A stretch of 64,000 nucleotides of DNA from Paraburkholderia adhaesiva (GTDB taxonomy: Bacteria > Pseudomonadota > Gammaproteobacteria > Burkholderiales > Burkholderiaceae): contig NZ_JAJEJQ010000001.1 in assembly GCF_021390575.1 (NCBI RefSeq), positions 1,774,501 through 1,838,500 on the forward strand. Direction: 5' to 3'. Under the pieces are notes generated by a model. That model worked only from the letters and a program-made list of their open reading frames with translations. It did not search any database and had not been told where the DNA came from. The position numbers and the translations under genes are program-made. Of the stretch, positions 63,586-64,000 are shown one piece after another (within the stretch, counting starts at the first letter, position 1; each line of letters starts with the position of its first letter).

Positions 63586-64000
63586 TCACGTCGTCGATGC
63601 CTTTGTTCGCTTCGCGACAGGCGTTCCAGCGTCCGTTGGCGCGCTGGATTGCGAACCCGTCCAGGCATCCAGTGCCGCATCCACGACCTGCCCAAGCGGA
63701 GAGCGCGGAAACCCGGGACAAGTGAGCGAAAGCGCCACAATGCCGTGCAGCGTCGCCCAGAACGCCTCGGCGCGCGCCACACCATCGGCGCCATACAACG
63801 CATCGAGGGCATCGGCAAATAACGCCACAACCTGCCCGCCCGGATCCGCGGCGCCGGGCACGTCGATAAACACCGCCCGATAAGTCTGCGGATGCGCCCT
63901 CCCGAATGCCACATACGTCTGGGCGAGTGCGCGAATACGTTCGCGCGGATCCGTGATCAGCACGAGCGGTTCGAGCTGCGCAAGCAGTTGCGCATGCCCC
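63586..64000 (-). CDS. TetR-family regulator, N-terminal part outside the window
   Basis: C-terminal ligand-binding domain only: QLLAQLEPLVLITDPRERIR, ALAQTYVAFGRAHPQTYRAV, AEAFWATLHGIVALSL, a WHG-type TetR C-terminal domain. The DNA-binding domain lies beyond base 64000. The final 25 residues are hydrophilic. It sits upstream of the CoA hydrolase gene on the same strand and may control it. Confidence 0.8.
   Translation of the reverse strand, partial: GHAQLLAQLEPLVLITDPRERIRALAQTYVAFGRAHPQTYRAVFIDVPGAADPGGQVVALFADALDALYGADGVARAEAFWATLHGIVALSLTCPGFPRSPLGQVVDAALDAWTGSQSSAPTDAGTPVAKRTKASTT

Overview
The window reads as chromosomal DNA of a Burkholderiaceae bacterium, most like Paraburkholderia, Burkholderia or Caballeronia. 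Support comes from high GC with GC-rich third positions, the order rpsF-priB-rpsR-rplI-dnaB, a complete lipid A aminoarabinose (arn) cluster with separate genes for the two ArnA activities, sbp-cysTWA-cysB, gcl-hyi-glxR, nodIJ-like genes, a DUF4148-type small exported protein and betaproteobacterial-style LysR genes. All family calls come from reading the sequence; no database search was run.

Layout. 1-3969 (minus): threonine synthase (cut by the window edge), homoserine dehydrogenase and the AlaA aminotransferase, so threonine and alanine metabolism. 3970-4731 has no convincing gene but is rich in hairpins. 4732-12825 (plus): an Mth938-domain protein and then the aminoarabinose pathway arnT, an ArnE/F-like flippase subunit, arnB, arnC, the ArnA formyltransferase, the ArnA decarboxylase and arnD. 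Together these make, flip and attach L-Ara4N to lipid A. 12965-17859: PrxQ/Bcp peroxiredoxin, PIN-PhoH ATPase, an NlpC/P60 lipoprotein and an SDR lacking the catalytic residues. 17941-22783 (minus): Pit phosphate transporter with its PhoU-like DUF47 partner, preceded by three 22-bp iterons, then dnaB and the ribosomal/primosomal cluster. 23020-24656: ECF sigma factor and zinc anti-sigma factor. 24869-29558: a LysR regulator divergent from the glyoxylate-to-glycerate genes gcl, hyi and glxR. 30112-36978: BON-LysM protein, asparaginase and the sulfate uptake operon with cysB. 37230-39083: lexA with two SOS boxes, a small unknown gene and a DUF2939 protein. 39146-47421: UspA, NodIJ-like exporter, an ArsP-like permease, aldo/keto reductase, RcnB-like and DUF4148 small exported proteins, and dusA, followed by tRNA-His.

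47598-51650 is the accessory part. It holds a probable frameshifted small gene, orphan ORFs, a lone lipocalin/nitrobindin-like 411-residue protein behind a markedly AT-rich 450-bp leader with several dyads, and the scar of a deleted divergent LysR/DMT-transporter pair. 51734-57779 is a tripartite RND efflux operon (outer-membrane lipoprotein, adaptor, pump). Its first intergenic gap is filled by a palindromic repeat arranged as nested copies in a 98-bp tandem array; diverged relatives lie between cysW and cysA. 57867-64000: LysR divergent from an aldo/keto reductase followed by an SDR stub, a less GC-rich acyltransferase-3 gene, two small unknown genes, a 3-hydroxyisobutyryl-CoA-hydrolase-type protein and the C-terminal part of a TetR regulator cut by the window edge.

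The least explained signals are the nested repeat family, the 22-bp iterons ahead of DUF47-pit, the orphan lipocalin-like gene with its AT-rich leader, and the SDR without catalytic residues. No CRISPR array, intact insertion sequence, prophage or obvious new defence locus was seen.
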